From positions 71,580,929-71,644,928 of the forward strand of contig CM049312.1 in NCBI GenBank assembly GCA_026874595.1: a DNA stretch of 64,000 nt, read 5' to 3'. Origin of the DNA: Sipunculus nudus. Its lineage: Eukaryota > Annelida > Sipuncula > Golfingiida > Sipunculidae. Positions within the stretch are counted from its first letter, which is position 1. The number at the start of each line of letters is the position of its first letter. A program made the translations under genes and the position numbers. The notes below the pieces were generated by a model, which saw nothing but the letters and a program-made list of their open reading frames with translations, made no database searches and was not told where the DNA came from. This document shows, piece by piece, positions 47,400-60,739 of this stretch.

Positions 47400-50300
47400 A
47401 AATATTCCTGGATGCAGTGACGCACGTCAAATAAATGTGGTATTTTGTTCCAACGATGGTGACACGGCTGCGACATAAGTCTGAAAGAACATTTTTTTTT
47501 ACCTTCAACAGGCCATTTTTGTTATTATGGGTACCAGTATATTACCATTTCAGCTTAGTTCATTTAGTTTATGTAAGATGGCGCTGCGCCATCCAGTTGG
47601 AAAAATAATATTAAATTTCGGTTGAGTGGCACCACCGTCGATTATTTTATAGTTAAATGTTTTGGTATATATAAAAGAATTGATAAATATATGATGGTAA
47701 GTTTACATAGATATTTTAATTAACGCGAGATAATCTGCTTAATAGGTTTACTGAGGAATTCATTTTTGATGTAGAGAAATTTATTATATGTATACCTTAA
47801 GAGAGGCATTCTGTATCCAGATGTGGTTTTTTTAATGTTCTTTGTCTTTGCAGTAAAACGAATGAATAGCCACCGGAGGCGTTTACTCGTATACGAATGT
47901 CACATCTAGCGAGTATATGTCAATACAACGGGAACAATTATGCATTTAAGAAGTTAATATAAGTCTGGTATATATATAGAAACATAATGTTGGTGCTGGG
48001 TGAGGGATGCACTTTTTGAGTGCTTTTTAGCACATAGTTCTGTAGGACCATGAGACATACCTGCTCTTATGTCCCGACATTGCATCATTACACAGGAGCA
48101 AACTTTAAAATAAAGCGTGCATTTGATTCACCATGCACTATAATTGGCCGAAAAGCAAAAATGGAGCAAATATATAAATTAACTATATTAAAGCTGAAAT
48201 ATTTAAAATCGGAAAAAAAAGTAATATATTATTTCCGTTTATCTTTGTTTTGTTTGTATGTATTTTAGATGTCTGAGTATTAATGGGTCTGACTGTCTGC
48301 TAGCTTGTATAGGAATATAGGATATACAGTTTAAATGTTTATCCGAAAGAAATATGAGGGGTTGGCCTCGGGATAAAGGAGAGGCCATGACATTTTGGAG
48401 CATACGTATAGATAAAGAATCAATTCCTATCCGTCTGCACGTCAGCCTGCTTACTTACATAATGTATCTAAATTAGGAGCGGATAGAGTATTTTAGAATG
48501 GGGGTGGCTCTATAACGAGGCCGAGGCGGGCAGGGTATGGGAGGGCTTGGTGAAGAAATGTTTGAAAATTACGGCTGTAATTACCTAATCTTGGATAGCT
48601 TAAAAGGGTGCGATACGCGAAATCGAACTCTGTTTTCTATGTATTAAGCTTATGTTATTTGTTTCCAAATTTGTTTTAGAGATCGGAAAAAGGGGCGCCT
48701 GCCCATCCCGAAATTAGCCCCTAGCATCACAGGATGGATAGATATCATTTACAGCTTGTAGAGGAACGGACTTTAAGAAAAGAAGTCTTGACTTGATCAT
48801 GTAAATTTATTATGCAAATATGCGGCCTGGGTAACGGCATGCGCTCAATAAGGATATTCTCTATTTATATAAGTTTTCACGGTGTCTAAACCGCAATAGA
48901 ACGAGACTGTTGTGCCCTTCGCACCTGTTTATAACCCCCCCCCCCCCCCGTCCCCCAGATAACGGATAACGGGTGCACCCGAAACAGCTAAAGGTAGAAG
49001 TGAACTTAATTAAGTAAATTTCGGATGATGAATGTGTGTCCTCAAATCAGAAAAAATAAATGACTCTCTAGACGAATGGTGCAAGTTTCCGCACACAACT
49101 TTATATAATTGAAAACGTGCCCACTGCTGTACGATAAAAGACAGCATTTTCCAATGAACATCTATTAGAGGCAGCGAAAGTGGGCATCATTTGCCTCCGA
49201 CGCAGGCAGATGTGGTACATGCAGGATATATATAAAATTTGTCAGGCCTGAATATACAATTTAAGCACGTTCCGCTTTTATTATATTTATAACAATGCAA
49301 AACGAAAATGTATAATAAAATTACAGTCAATATTTCTCTTGTAAAATGCGATAACAATATTTTGTTCATATTTTTCTAAGTATCGTCATTGACAAGAGGA
49401 ATGTTAAAGGTTCAGTTAGTCATTTTCCCGCTCAAATTAATTTTGATTAAATATTGGACTGCTATGATCATTAAATTGCACCAAACATTCTTTCACAAGG
49501 CATGGAACTTAAATTCACACCGCCCGTATCGACTGCCAAGAATGCAAATGATCCAATTGTTGTATGCCTATGGCTGTTTACGATGTTCACCCGTCATAGT
49601 CTATAGACATAATAATGATATATAGCTACATCGCTGGTTTCAAATGATGCTGGCTGCTATATTTGAGTCGTGTTGCTGAACATGTGTGTAGGTACCTTCA
49701 GATAATCGCAGCCATTCCGTGTTTGAACAAGATGTAGTCGAAAGGTCGTTGTTGAAAGGTCGCACGGCAGACGCTCAATTCTACAAGAAGTTGAGCGTGA
49801 GGGAAATCCCGAATCGATGTCTTTATAGATCCTGCATTATTATACGATCATTCTCGATTCAAAAACTGATTTGTCCAAAAGTGCAAAACCTTCTGACTTT
49901 GTGAACAAAATATAAGTATCATCTATAAAACTTGCACTTATGGACTAAAAGGCATTAGATAATAGATATGTCTTGTTCATAATAAGTCACATGTGCGCTA
50001 GTGGATGCAGTGCCATCTTGTGACAAATGGGAAAAACTAAAGAAGGGCGTCGTTGATATTGTTAAAGTTCAAGATATTGCACATAAATCTGTTGCTCTCA
50101 TAGACTGATATAGTAATCTACTGAGTCCGATGTTATTGATAAAACCTTAATTTACGTACCTGTATCAAGCCGTTGACGGACTGGAGAGTAACCCGAGACC
50201 ACATATATACCAGCGCTAAAGTATATTACTCCAATGTTTTGGTATGCCACCCGGTGTTCCCTAATGGTTTTGAATAGCTTTTGACCTCGACCGTATGTTG

Positions 50301-50890
50301 CGATACTGATGATTCATTTTATGGTGATTCAGATTCATATGGGGTGTTCCTTGAAAGTTACCCTAACCCTCCAAACAGTGGCATCAAAATGATTTTCAGA
50401 AGTGGGTTACTACCAAACAAACAAAACTAAGTTATCACAGAAACAAAATATTATACACTTTGAAGGGAAATAGAACGTCTCTAATGTCAATTATACTCGT
50501 CATAAACACAGCATATGTGGGTGTACTTAAAAGAAAACATATAATCAACAAATATTAAAAATGTGATATACCTTAACCGTTCCCCAGTCGCTAATTCAGG
50601 ACACAGAAAAAAATTATCTCGAGATAATTGTTTATGAAGTTTTATCTCAAGATCTCAAATAAGTATTTGTTCGTGTCTTTAATCAGCCACCGTACTGTTA
50701 GAGTAAACTTCTTTATAAAAATTTTGGTGTAAGTCACTTTATATAAGAATCATTAAGCTTCTTTATATAAGAATCATTAAATTCTTTCAATATCGACATG
50801 AAAACACAGCCCATCTTGTCTAGTAAATGTAACGACTGCATGAGTTTACCTTTCCCTCTCGTTAATATAATGACTGTATGAGATGAGTAC
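47400..50890. other. Intergenic; no supported gene
   Basis: A poly-C run lies near 48936-48949 and a direct repeat of about 20 bp (TTTATATAAGAATCATTAA) at 50739-50780. Short ORFs only. Confidence 0.45.
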
Positions 50891-50898
50891 TTGTGAGT

Positions 50899-50908
<10 letters not shown>

Positions 50909-50939
<31 letters not shown>

Positions 50940-50959
50940 AATATAACACAGAATGAGCG

Positions 50960-51005
<46 letters not shown>

Positions 51006-51025
51006 AATAACGACTTGTGAGTGTA

Positions 51026-51058
<33 letters not shown>

Positions 51059-51144
51059 TCTCTGTCTCTGTCTCTCTCTCTCTCTCTCTCGTAAATATAA
51101 AACAGTATGAGCGCATCCTCTCTCCCTCTCTGTCTCTCTCTGTC

Positions 51145-51205
<61 letters not shown>
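50909..51205. repeat. Higher-order (CT)n array with conserved spacers
   Basis: Long CT tracts alternate with two spacer types: GTAAATATAA(C/A)ACAG(A/T)ATGAGCGCAT (about 50937 and 51091) and ATAACGACTTGTGAGTGTA (about 51007, with a relative near 50888). All the Ser-Leu or Arg-Glu repeat ORFs here are translations of the CT/GA tract. Confidence 0.9.
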
Positions 51206-52093
51206 AGTATGTATGCAGAGTGGGACCTTTTCATCAGTGCTGAAATGATGAAGTGCCGTCCTATTGCTGGGCGAGCAGCTTTGATCATCCCAGTGGTCCT
51301 GAGTCAATCATTTTAGAATGTCACAGACGTGCCGAGCGGGGTCCCAGCAAAAACAGCCTAGTTATTGTATTTGTCTGTCCACAGAAGAAATCAGATTATG
51401 ATTTCTGATACCCAATTGGCCTGCATGTCCGTTTGCCTTTACGGAAATTTGGTGAATACCCTGGGGTTTGAACCAACCTTTGGAGGGGACGCAAGGAATG
51501 ACAGGTTGGCGGGATTAGGTTGTCCGGCGGCTTATAGCTGTCAATTCGGGTGCCGCCCGTCCGCACTCCACGCCAGCTTAACAGATTTATCAGAGGCCCC
51601 TGTCAGGAAGTGTTTTAGCTATTGAAAATATATAAATGACAGCTTGGAGTTTTGTAATAGAATATCCATTATATTTTCCAAAGGAGTTAAGCCAACGCGT
51701 CCAAACAAAGATATTGTAATATATTACGCTACTGTCCAATAATAATTTTACCAAGTGTTTTCTATTACGGTGTTTCATCATAAAATTTCATTAGTATAGC
51801 AATCGGTTTTCACCAATGTCGACCATGAGGTCACCGGAGTGACATTTAGGCTTTTTTCGCAATTTCTTTCCTGAGCATTGCTAGATGAATACTGACAGGT
51901 CAGGGAGGGCCCCGCTAAAGGCCCATAGAGTGATGCCCGGAAAAATATAATAAAAAAACTAATTACATGCAGAGACAGAGGAAACTGACCCAAAACGATA
52001 CTTTAACTCTGAAGCAAGATGGAAAGACTGGCAAAAAAATGTTTGGCTTATAAGGCATTTCTCAACTTTTTCGAAATATGAGTCCTGAGACCT

Positions 52094-52106
52094 TGACCTC
52101 TGACCT
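52094..52106 (-). promoter_or_regulatory. DR1-type hexamer repeat
   Basis: TGACCTCTGACCT: two AGGTCA half-sites on the minus strand, one base apart. It precedes a second set at 52241-52259. Confidence 0.3.
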
Positions 52107-52240
52107 CACAACCCAAAAATCAATAGGGTTTTTGTTTTTTTGGTGGGACATATATATATTGTAAGTTTGAAATTCATATGTGAATCAAAACTTGAGTTAT
52201 GAAAGGTTATGGAAATAAATGCATGAACAGATGACTCCTG

Positions 52241-52259
52241 TGACCTTGACCTTTGACCT
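52241..52259 (-). promoter_or_regulatory. Three direct AGGTCA half-sites
   Basis: TGACCT is directly followed by TGACCTTTGACCT, giving a zero-spaced and a one-spaced pair. It lies in sequence resembling the repeat at 41440-41560. Confidence 0.35.
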
Positions 52260-52985
52260 TGTAACCTCAATAGGGAAAGGGATATTTGCCTATTGGCAGG
52301 TATTCTCTATGAGTAGGATGGAACCTCTGGATAAAAGGATGGGTGGATCGTGTGGAATGTTTCCCTTTTTGCGGTGGTATACGCTCTCCTTGCAGTCATT
52401 CTAATTTAATAAGGATTACAAGTGCACGTACTGTTGAACATTAGAACGCGTTTAAAGTGAATTTATGATTAAACACTCTACAGCTTTGTTTTGTATTAAC
52501 ACAAAGAACAAATCTGGTTTGATAAATGACTGAAAAGCCTTTACAATGATTACAGAAAGAAAATACGAAATATTCCCATGTTAATAAAAAATTTTTTCCA
52601 AGGAAGATTTCCCCTTCGTAATATTTGTTTTGAAAGGTGTTTCATAGTTTTTTCCCTAAAAAGCTACATCATGGAAACATAATATTACAGAAAAAAATCT
52701 GGTTTCTTTGTGTTTTTAAATGACTTTGACTTCTGATGGTGAAGAGAATATTAAATATACTGCAAGACACCTCAATAATTATCGAAGTAAGTATTGCGTA
52801 AATGTTACCTTTGAAGATCATTGACTGTTTATAGTCTTCACACAAATAACCATGGTACAACAACCTATATCTCTCTATAATCAGCAGGCAATGGGTGCAT
52901 ATGCATAAACATGTATTATCCAGAAGTTATTTTGATGTTCATGGGATAATAATTTGATATCGACCACATCAAATTTCCGCTCTGG

Positions 52986-52997
52986 TCGCCAGAGGGC
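52986..52997 (+). promoter_or_regulatory. CTCF-like core
   Basis: TCGCCAGAGGGC matches 10 of 12 positions of the vertebrate/insect core CCASYAGRKGGC. Confidence 0.2.
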
Positions 52998-53262
52998 ACC
53001 TATGATCACATCACCTGCCGCAGTGGCCATTTTAACATCCGCTATGTTAGATGCATTTTGGACTATCGCCGATTAAACAGACGCCCTCGTTCTCGAAGAG
53101 AAATATCATTCCATAGGCTACTAATATCGTTTGGTTCTTAAAACTAAAGATTATCTTAAAGCTCCTACCAGAAAGTAACCGAAACCGAGAACATATGTAC
53201 TGTATGTGTAACAAGGGATACATTGAACCTACAAGTCAAATTCTTAATTCGCATTTATCATT

Positions 53263-53281
53263 TATATATATATATATATAT
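53263..53281. repeat. (AT)n microsatellite
   Basis: About nine AT dinucleotides. Confidence 0.85.
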
Positions 53282-56200
53282 TTTTCTGAAGGATAAACCT
53301 ATTGGGGTGTTAATCCGTTCAGAGGAAACCATCATTGTAAACAAAATATGATATGTTATATTTGAACGTTCTGATGCGTAGAGTTCGTATAAAGATCCTG
53401 GAGACACCTTTGAAAATAATATAGCTGAACTGTTAGGGTCTTTTTATTACTACAGCATGTAACTCAAGGTTTCTGATGGCATACAATATGATACTCTTAA
53501 ACCATGAACCAAATAACTTATCAATAACAATTTCTGTAATTCAAGTCAAATAGAAAGAGTGATAGAAAAGGTCACAGATTTACCAGGAAAAGCTTTACAA
53601 AAAAGATGGAATACACTTAATAAGGAATTTGAGTTTTTATCATGAAGACAATCAAGATATATGATATTGAAAAGGAATATTTTACTTCCTATCTAAGACA
53701 TCATGCATGAAAGCCTCCCTTGACAAATTATTGGACTTTATTGGTTCCTTGAACAAATAATCGCTCAGAATATTTTAAAATGAAAAGGTTCAAAATTTTC
53801 CGCAAAACGATATTTCAAAATATAACTGAACGATTAAACAAAGTTTTCAACATCTTCTTCCTAAAGCTGTTTCCTTTATAGTTAATACTGCAACAGTGGT
53901 ACAGGGAATAAGAATAACAATATATATTACGATTATATATTTATTCGACAAATTATATATTCCCAGATCAGTGAAAATATTAAACAGGAATTCGGTTTAT
54001 CAAATCCTCGTTCGAATTGATGAATCCCCTGTTCGTATAAATGTGGTTAATTCTGCGTCTGGCAGAAAAATGCCAAATAACATATAGGAGCTAAATAAGA
54101 CTTAACAACAAAGTCTTCACTTACGCTGGGGAGATAGTTACCACTTATAAGTTACATAAAGATACGCCAGACATAGTCTGACAATCCACTTTCCATCCGA
54201 GACAAAAGATTTATTCGGGAGCTAGGTAAAGATAGGAGCTTAATTGGTTTTGTATATGGACCATAAGAAAGTCCTTAGACAACGCTCCCTCAATGTAAGA
54301 CGAGTTCCCAGCTGGCGGTCGGGATATTTTAGGCAATGAATCAAATAACAGTCGCTCAAACATCGATCTACTCCGTCCATTGCAATAAGGGGGCTATATT
54401 CGTAATATATTAGTCTATAGAGTATCCTTGACAGCTATTGTCCTGGCTAACAAACTGAGAACAAACGCGGCTAGTCCAATGTATCTGTAACATTACCCGT
54501 TTGTTTTGCCCACAGAAGGCCCACGTCTAGGCCGCCAGTTAGTTTGTATGCGCCCCTTGTTTGTATGATAGATTTAACACTCAGTCGAGACAATGTATAC
54601 TTCATTAAGTCTAGACATGTACGCCGTATATCGTAGTTGTAGATAGATTGTTTGTATGGTTTTATTGTTTGCCCTGATTCACATTTGATCAGCACTGTAT
54701 GTGTTGATACAATCTCTGCCACACCTGGGAATACACACCCGGCACAGTATGATTTTGCCAGAAATAAACCCGGGGCTCAAGCCGTGGAGCAGTCTGTATT
54801 AATTGACAACACCGTCTTTCGAGGTCTGATTGATGCTGCAGACCTGCTCACCTAAAAAACCAAAACCACCCCGTGTTCCATCAAACAGAAGCGGATACGT
54901 CTAATAGAAATCTTGCCATCTATAAACTAAGCCATCGCGCCGGTCTGACCAAGATCCTGTCGTGACTGGCATATTTATTGCGCCCTTAAACACCACCTCC
55001 GCCGTTTTGTAGTGCGTTCATTCCACCTAATTCACGAACCCTTGTTATTCAAAGATAGCTGCACTTGCCGTTATGTGACCGGCTTTTGCGTCTTTCATTT
55101 CTTCTCTATGACGTCAATATTTAGATCGGTTTGAGCTTAAATATGATTCCCAGCAATTAAAATATAAATAAAACTACCGATAGGGAAAGGAGCCGCGTTG
55201 ATTTTTTCATTAGATTGGTTCTTGGCTTTTAACTAATTGCAGCTTGGTTTCTCCGTGCCAAGATTACCCCAGGTGAGCTACCGCGTCAAATATGGATGAA
55301 CATTACATTTTGATATGTTACACAACCCGGTCATATATCAAAATCAGGTTATTATCCACATGTACTGTCGTGAGGCGTGGGAGGAGCACGCAGTCTAAAT
55401 CGTTCTGTGGTCGAAAGATGTCAACAAGAAAAATACGTTGGTCACGGTATATTTTTCGATAGATATAATGACCATATCAATTTTTTTTTTCACGTCTGAA
55501 TAAATACTTTATGAACTTAATTTGTGGGCCTATATATTTCTTTCATCTCAAGGATAGTTTGGGATTTCAAAATAGGTTTTCGCTTAGTCAGGGGTGATTT
55601 AGGAAAGCCAGCGTAGCTGGTTTCGTGACCATTGGGGCAGCAATCCAAACATATGTTTTGTAACAAAGTTAAAATCCTCCTCACCAAGTAAACCAGGTGG
55701 CCGGGTTTACATGATCGTCCGGGAAACTATTCTACTGCGTGTTAATAAAAGAACGCCAGCACCATGTAACGTTACACTTGTGATGGTCTACGATCACACC
55801 GTGATGATTAAAGAACACAAGCTTCTCAAAACACTGCACTTGAACTGGTCCACGCTCAAACCGTGCATAAGGACCTTATTTATTGCAAATGAGTAAATAT
55901 ACAGAAGTCTTAACAACCTGCGAAGCTGCCACCAGCGATCGTCCCGGGAAGATGTACGTCGTGGTTTGAGTGGCCCACACTCTTGCATGAAAATGTTCAC
56001 AATTTTTTCCCCTTGATATTTGAGTCAGGCATTATCGCCACCGTTATCATTTCTAAAAAAATGAAACAGGGGCTGTGAACATAAGATTGGAGTCGGTCAG
56101 GTTTTGTTAATTTCATAATGCAGTTGGTTTCTGCATGACAATATTTCGAAAATGTAATAAGATAAATAATAAATGAATTGCCCCGGTACCTAATTAGAAG

Positions 56201-59165
56201 AAAATCATGTTTGTGTAAAAGAAAATAAACCTGTGAGAAATATTAACAAAAATGTTTTTTCGTTTTGCAAGCACAGGCATTCTTACATAATAAACATGCT
56301 TACTTCTATTAAAAAACACTTAAACCGTATGTACCTGTGTATTGACCTATCTCTATATCTTCTTAAATTGAAATAGACAATAAGCCTATTTTATAAATAA
56401 AAAAATCGTTCTACGTTTCTAACACAATTGCCCATACTGTTATTTTATCTCCGATGTTGCAAAAATATTTTGAGCTTATCATAATAATATTTATTATTAT
56501 GTGAAAAAGTTTAGCCAAAAGTTCCCTCGACTGGTGGTTCAACATTAGTAATGCCGGCCTTTTTAATGACTTCAGCGAGATAAAGCTGACATTTGAAAAG
56601 TCTAGTTTGAAACAAACAAAGCATGTGTTATCCCAAGGACTTAACCGTTTAGTCCAACAAACGTAAAAGAGCTTCGAATTGGCCTAGAGTGCTCTGTAAA
56701 CAGAACCTTCAAGAATAATTAAAGAACCGAATGTACGACCATCGATAGACTGGATTTATTATTTATCATGGTCTTCATCTAGGCCTATTTATATCGTCTT
56801 TGTGAATTTCCAGAATTTCCAAGTGTTTTTGGTCCATTTAGATCTTATCAAATTTCAACTGCCCTGTCACTGTTGATATAACGTTAGACTGAACGAAAGA
56901 ATCATTTAACGAAAGAAATATAAAATAAGTGATGAACAAAAGTTATATATGTATTCTTAATTATTTTGAATAACCATTTATCAAATTCTTGTCGATCGTT
57001 ATATGGAAATAACAAAATTTTACTATAAACCTTGAACAATCATTGATTTTTATCTGAATTATAATTAAGAAATTCTTACAACCTTCATTCAAACAGCAAG
57101 GACCTGTTACTGACGAAAAATAAATTGGTATGACTCGGACACAGAGTTCAATGCATAATGTGTAACATGCCCCACGAGTCTTGCCTCCTTTACCGTATTC
57201 CATCTCTTCCCAGCGTCTGCCAGTTGGCTGACTGCTGTTCCTGGGAGGGTAATCATTCTAAGATCCGCAAAAAAATGCCTTTAACTTTCATGAGCTTAAC
57301 AACAGAAGAAGAATCATTAGACGCGAGTCGTTTCACCTATTGTATTACGACATCATTTAATCCCAAAGGGTGTAAGACCCAGGGAGACACCTGTGGAACG
57401 TCCCCGCGAAACGCTGTCACGCTGTTTTATTTTCGTTTCTCAAGTGGCACTATGTACTCTTGCTATGCGAAATGTCACTCTGATCGTAAATTGCCGCAAT
57501 AAATATGTCAAATACGAATTTTCAATTAAGATTTCGATGTGGTTCAGATGTGGAGAGTTTTTTTTTCCCTGTATGATATGTTTATTTATAGTTTATTAAA
57601 AAAAAATGTCTGACATCTGTTGGTATGTTTTAAGCTATACTTCGGACTCTAATTTTGTTATACTTCACTTTACTTTTTATTTATTTTACACTTACTATGC
57701 AAAAGTATATAAATATACATGCAGGACAAGAGACAAGAAGCGGAAAAGAGGGACAGAAGCTATGTGCCTATGTCTGTGTGTGAAAGTTCTGCTTGATATA
57801 GTCCGACAGTCAGCCTACCATTTTTTATGATTTTGCGATTGAAATTGAAAAAGCTGCTGGAATACAATCATTCCTGGCATTCGAATATTAGAAAAAGGAT
57901 AGGATATAAAACATCCAGGAACTCACGAAAGAGTCTGAGCATGTCATCATTCAGTAGATAATACACAAGACCCAAGCCCGTTTGGGACTAGACGAACGGC
58001 TGTAGTTGCTATTCCTCACATATATAATTCATGATCTGGCAGCAAACAAAGGAAGCTAGGATTATAAGAAAGGAGGTAGAAGTATTCTCTTAAACCAATG
58101 TACCCTCACAAAGTATATAAAGATCCTCCTCCGCAGGTCTTATTTTCCATTAATTAATCATCTGCAGAGGACATACTTATATCTATATGCCCGCCTTTCC
58201 GTATATTGTTTCATTTGTTTCTCTTCTTCTTTTCTCTCCTAGGTTTAGAATTCTCAAAATATCAAGAAGAGATTGATTTGAAATGTATGGAAAGGTGACT
58301 CATCTGAATAACTACCCAGTGCTGTCTGAGCAGTATTCCTATGTAGCTTTAAATATTTTCATGAGAAAAAAAAATGAATGAGAGATTCTTTACTCTGAAC
58401 AACACTGGTTTGTTTGGTTAAGTCCACATAAAAATTTACTTTCCCGTCAGTTTACGAAACAAGAACCTCTTTTTAAAGGCGTTTTCATATAAAACGGGTT
58501 TACAGCGACATTGTCAGGGAATACAGTCTATAAAACAAGGATTTGGTTTGTTTCTGTAAATTTATTTGCGCCTGGTCATGTTGGGTCTGATTTTAAGATG
58601 CCCGACACAAGAGGTTCTGGTTTATCTGATCCAAGGCGCCGGCCCTGGGTCTCCCCGAGGGAAACATGATGAAATAAAGCCGATATTAGTTTCCGGTGTC
58701 ACACAAATCTTCGTCTTCTAGTAAAGGGGGAGAGGAATAATCATTTATCCTGTTATACAAGCCATCTACATTGTCGCATAAATTCGTACTCTATGACTTA
58801 AGGAAGAAATACAGATCATGTTTATATTTGCCTACATGCCACGATTTCTATTTTCTTCGTATTTCTCATTTTATTTTAAGTGTATATTTATTTTTGAAGA
58901 ACAAGCCTATGCCCTTTGGGTAATACTAGAGAAAAGAGATATAAAGTCAGTCATGAAGACACTATATGCCATTACTTAGCCTTCTAGAATCTAGAGTTCT
59001 ATAGATACCCAAATTGACTTCAGCCCCTATAAAGGCAAGATTAATCAGTAAGGTACATATAAAGACTTTAAAACTTATATATACACCCTTGATCGAGCAA
59101 GGCCTATCCGCACCAGATGATAACCTCTCTATTATGTGAGTAATGAAATGAGAGGTCTCGAGGGA
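53282..59165. other. Long intergenic stretch; no supported gene
   Basis: Only short or unsupported ORFs. The largest, 57158-57502 on the plus strand, contains scattered cysteines and one good acceptor-like site but no domain. Nothing repetitive stood out by eye. Confidence 0.4.
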
Positions 59166-59174
59166 AAAATACAT

Positions 59175-59460
59175 GGTGAAGACATACTACCGTAATTTGA
59201 AGGTTTGGGCGTGGTGCAAACACGTTATTCCGCTCTACACTTTGAAGATACACATCCGCTTGCCACCAAATTCTTTCCTCAGACAGATTCTTGTCAGGAC
59301 GCTGTCCTCGGAGTACCTCTGTGTACTTCCCAGTACCCTGGCAGGTTTGTGTCTCCCAGTTTCTCGAAACTGCTCATGTGGCTGCCATTTTGTTTCATAC
59401 TCACTAACATCTGCATGTCGCAGGTTGCGTGTCAGAATTATAGATTTACTTATAGTAATA
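59175..59460 (+). repeat. Dispersed copy of the 12-18 kb duplicated-unit core
   Basis: GTTTGGGCGTGGTGCAAACA, GTTATTCCGCTCTACAC, ATCCGCTTGCCACCAAATTC, AGATTCTTGTCAGGACGCTG, TCTCCCAGTTTCTCGAAACT, GGCTGCCATTTTGT and GCGTGTCAGAATTATA follow copies A-C in order. The 101-codon ORF in it is a repeat shadow. Confidence 0.7.
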
Positions 59461-60364
59461 ATTTACAAGGCACTGTAATGAACTGATTCATGATCGCCAT
59501 GTACTTTTTTCTCCTAAATGACCGTTATATATCTGTGCCTTGCTCCAAAAGATAAAAAAAATAACATTGGTCCAATATGGAATGAGTAACGTTAATGCGA
59601 AGACGATACGTGTATAAATATCCTGGAATATTCAGATACTAATGTGGTGGATCTGGAAATTTATCGTTCTACTGTCATTTGGCATCATTTATTTCTAGGG
59701 TGAGCAATGCTCTGTCATAGAACAATACGTTTATGTTTATTCCCAGAGGAAGACCTCGTCCTATAGAGAATTATGTGATAGACCACCAAGACAGTCCATA
59801 CAAACTATATATAGATAGTGAATTATTTTTATTCACGGCCTGCGCTATGCTGCTGACTTACGGAAAATTGCCCCGGTAGCGAGTACCATTCATAAAAGTG
59901 ATGTGCCCTTTCCACCACTAATTTTTTTCATACGAATTTCAGAACCAGGTTCCCATTTATATCCCAATATTTAAGAAATTTTTTTTATTTTTACAAACCG
60001 AAGAAATATCGCAACATTTCCAATCATAGGATATCTTCTTTATGGCAGCAATGATTGTATTTCATGGACATTTTCTATTCTGCACAACATGCGGGGGTGG
60101 CACGATGGCCCGTTTAGCCATTTGTCGGTGCACTAAAACGGTAAAGTAAACGGTTTATGGGAAGTCGGCTCCTTGTGTTCCAGAAATCTTCAATGTGTCT
60201 TTTTTTCTGGCCCTGTACATTTTGGAAATGATAGCTATTTGAAGTGGTAGAACCAGTGCGGTCTACAGTTGCCAATGGATTGATTGCTATTAACTACACT
60301 GTGAACAGGACAGATCTTTTTGGTAACGACCTTTAGCTAGGGTCTTATCGTAAGAGAACAGGGG

Positions 60365-60425
60365 CTACGACCTTTCACTCACAAGACTGAACCATTATAC
60401 TACATGTTGACTCTTTGACTCTGTG
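60365..60425 (-). mobile_element. tRNA-like fragment
   Basis: The minus strand reads TAGTATAATGGTTCAGTCTT (box A-like), then AAAGGTCGTAGCCCCTG in the place of box B. Box B is poor, so this is more likely a decayed SINE head than a tRNA gene. Confidence 0.35.
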
Positions 60426-60739
60426 TAATGAGGTCGCGAACAAGACACAACAGTTAATAGGATCTTCATATGATTTATTGTAGACCTTACTTACAAAGCC
60501 AAATATGCCTTAAACCTTAACTAGTTGGCATTATTTATCCTACATGCTGTGAAAATGAAACTTTTAACACGATTCCATAGACTCATGTCATCTTTATGAA
60601 CCAAAGCATGAGAAGTATTAATCTAAAAAGGTTAAAACTGGAAAATCGGGAAATTCTCGTGTTGTGCACAAACCCCCTTAATCCTTTGCCTTCCTTAACA
60701 CAGTTTATTGCTTGCCAGAAATCTTCGATTTCGGCAAGC

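Noticed and set aside
48608-48645. Box B-like GAGTTCGATTTC on the minus strand
   Set aside because: No box A at the right distance upstream.
50734-51316. Several Arg-Glu and Ser-Leu repeat ORFs, up to 184 codons
   Set aside because: Direct translations of the (CT)n/(GA)n array; no start context or codon bias.
57158-57502. 114-codon plus-strand ORF with cysteines
   Set aside because: One acceptor-like site (TCTCTTCCCAG) is good, but there is no matching donor, domain or neighbouring exon; kept only as an unsupported ORF.
59173-59486. Two overlapping ORFs of about 100 codons with cysteines
   Set aside because: Same dispersed repeat core as at 12-18 and 44 kb; reading frames are not shared among copies.
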